DNA of 31,717 nt from a virus, in IMG/VR virus record IMGVR_UViG_3300030329_000532, positions 1 to 31,717 of that record; one strand, given 5' to 3'. The notes beneath the pieces were generated by a model, which saw only the letters and a program-made list of their open reading frames with translations, did no database searches and had not been told where the DNA came from. The position numbers and the translations under genes were made by a program. Below are positions 31,517-31,717 of the stretch, one piece after another. The stretch's first letter is position 1; each line of letters begins with the position of its first letter.

Positions 31517-31579
31517 GTATCAAGAGAGATACACAATGCTACCAGTATTGAGGGTTCAGGGCAGTTCTGAAATGTGGCT
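31508..31579 (+). ncRNA. tRNA-shaped RNA, degenerate elbow (anticodon position ACC)
   Basis: The bases fold with exact tRNA geometry: acceptor GCCACAT / ATGTGGC (7 bp), two linker bases, D-like arm GTATC-AAGAGA-GATAC (5 bp), one base, anticodon-like arm CAATG-CTACCAG-TATTG (5 bp with one G-T, 7-base loop, T at 33, A at 37), a 4-base variable loop, T-like arm TTCAG-GGCAGTT-CTGAA (5 bp, 7-base loop), then the acceptor and one unpaired base. Loop centre ACC would read Gly GGU. But U8, the D-loop GG and the T-loop TTCRA are missing and no CCA is encoded. It may be a decayed tRNA, a decoy or a structural RNA. The Mom-like stop codon lies in its first arm; it is on allele B only. Confidence 0.5.
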
Positions 31580-31585
31580 CAAGAT

Positions 31586-31717
31586 ATGAGAATAGACAAA
31601 GAAACACAAGATAGACATGCTGATGAATTCCAGTATTTTATAAGTGAAATAAATAGAGGAATGGAATTAATAAAAGAAGGTAAGTGGAACATAATAGATT
31701 ATAGAATGAACATGATA
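31586..31717 (+). CDS. 72-aa early protein, N-terminal part (allele B copy)
   Basis: The first 44 codons of the gene seen whole at 381-599, cut by the contig end. It begins with ATG, where the other copy has GTG, which confirms the start codon position. Differences are Ser to Ala at residue 12, Val to Ile at residue 19 and two silent changes; the last 77 bases are identical. In this allele the gene is separated from the initiator gene by the Mom-like gene and the tRNA-shaped RNA, and no longer overlaps an upstream stop. Confidence 0.8.
   Translation, partial: MRIDKETQDRHADEFQYFISEINRGMELIKEGKWNIIDYRMNMI

Larger units (their letters stand above)
30363..31717. repeat. Contig-end overlap, allele B (with Mom-like insertion)
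   Basis: This end repeats bases 1-512 but as another strain version. Bases 30363-30439 and 31641-31717 are exact matches to 1-77 and 436-512. Between them are silent differences in the initiator gene, a few in the 72-aa gene, and an insertion that replaces the GTGA junction: from about 30744 to 31585 it holds the Mom-like gene and a tRNA-shaped RNA. Removing the overlap gives a circular genome of 31,205 bp with this allele, or 30,362 bp with the other. Confidence 0.8.

Noticed and set aside
31508-31579. A normal functional tRNA-Gly gene
   Set aside because: U8, D-loop GG, T-loop TTCRA and CCA are absent; it has tRNA shape but not the conserved bases, so it is listed only as a tRNA-shaped RNA.
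1-31717. CG absence as an artefact of bisulfite-type conversion
   Set aside because: C is common elsewhere, proteins are intact, and Arg is coded by AGA/AGG, which C-to-T conversion of CGN cannot produce.
1-31717. Mycoplasma/Spiroplasma-type code (TGA as Trp), suggested by low GC and CG loss
   Set aside because: Trp is TGG throughout and TGA ends several genes, often in ATGA overlaps; reading TGA as Trp would run genes into their neighbours.
1-31717. Minus-strand reading frames such as 5167-5553, 20601-20999 and 25956-26372
   Set aside because: They lie entirely opposite well-supported genes, lack ribosome sites, and have shadow-type composition (Ser/Leu/Phe-rich).

Overview
The window is an essentially complete genome of an uncultured tailed phage (siphovirus-type, class Caudoviricetes), read slightly more than once around a circle. 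It is very AT-rich. Every gene is on the + strand, and neighbours are packed with TAATG and ATGA stop/start overlaps and clear AAGGAG-type ribosome sites. TGA is a stop and TGG encodes Trp, so the standard bacterial code applies. A GH24 lysozyme points to a bacterial host; the phylum cannot be read from the sequence. No integrase, repressor, DNA polymerase, helicase or RNA polymerase gene was seen.

Most striking is base usage. Reading the window line by line I found no CG dinucleotide at all, in genes, codon junctions, intergenic gaps or RNA-like elements. All Arg codons are AGA/AGG and no NCG codon occurs. Complete loss of a 2-base word over 31.7 kb suggests escape from a CG-directed host defence. 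The phage also carries an orphan class-beta DNA methyltransferase and, on one allele, a Mom-like DNA-modifying acyltransferase. The genome may therefore combine site avoidance with DNA modification.

Ends. Bases 1-77 equal 30363-30439 exactly, and 436-512 equal 31641-31717 exactly. Between these anchors the two versions differ. The 5' version (allele A) lacks a block of about 0.84 kb that the 3' version (allele B) has, and otherwise differs by mostly silent changes. Two 77-base anchors look like an assembly-graph bubble (k=77) between two co-existing strains. Implied unit genomes are 30,362 bp (allele A) and 31,205 bp (allele B).

Layout on the circle. (i) Early/DNA module, 28000-31717 continuing into 1-2137: a string of very small genes (two membrane peptides, a ribbon-helix-helix-like protein, a zinc-ribbon peptide), a putative ssDNA-annealing protein fused to an ExoX-C-like domain, a DnaD-like winged-helix replication initiator with 11-bp iterons inside its gene, the allele-B Mom-like gene plus a tRNA-shaped RNA, RusA resolvase, a PD-(D/E)XK nuclease and the methyltransferase. 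(ii) Packaging and head, 2187-8701: small and large terminase, portal, Mu gpF-like protein, scaffold, major capsid, small accessory proteins. (iii) Lysis and associated genes, 8701-12293: lysozyme, two holin-like proteins, a zinc-ribbon metallophosphoesterase, a DUF2589 pair and a small membrane-like protein. (iv) Fibre/receptor-type proteins, 12293-16690. (v) Neck and tail, 16701-27839: connector, tail completion, tail tube, G/GT chaperones made by a -1 frameshift on nine A's, tape measure, and a 1418-aa baseplate/tip protein with a dockerin-like C-terminus. The late block ends in a strong intrinsic terminator at 27884-27908.
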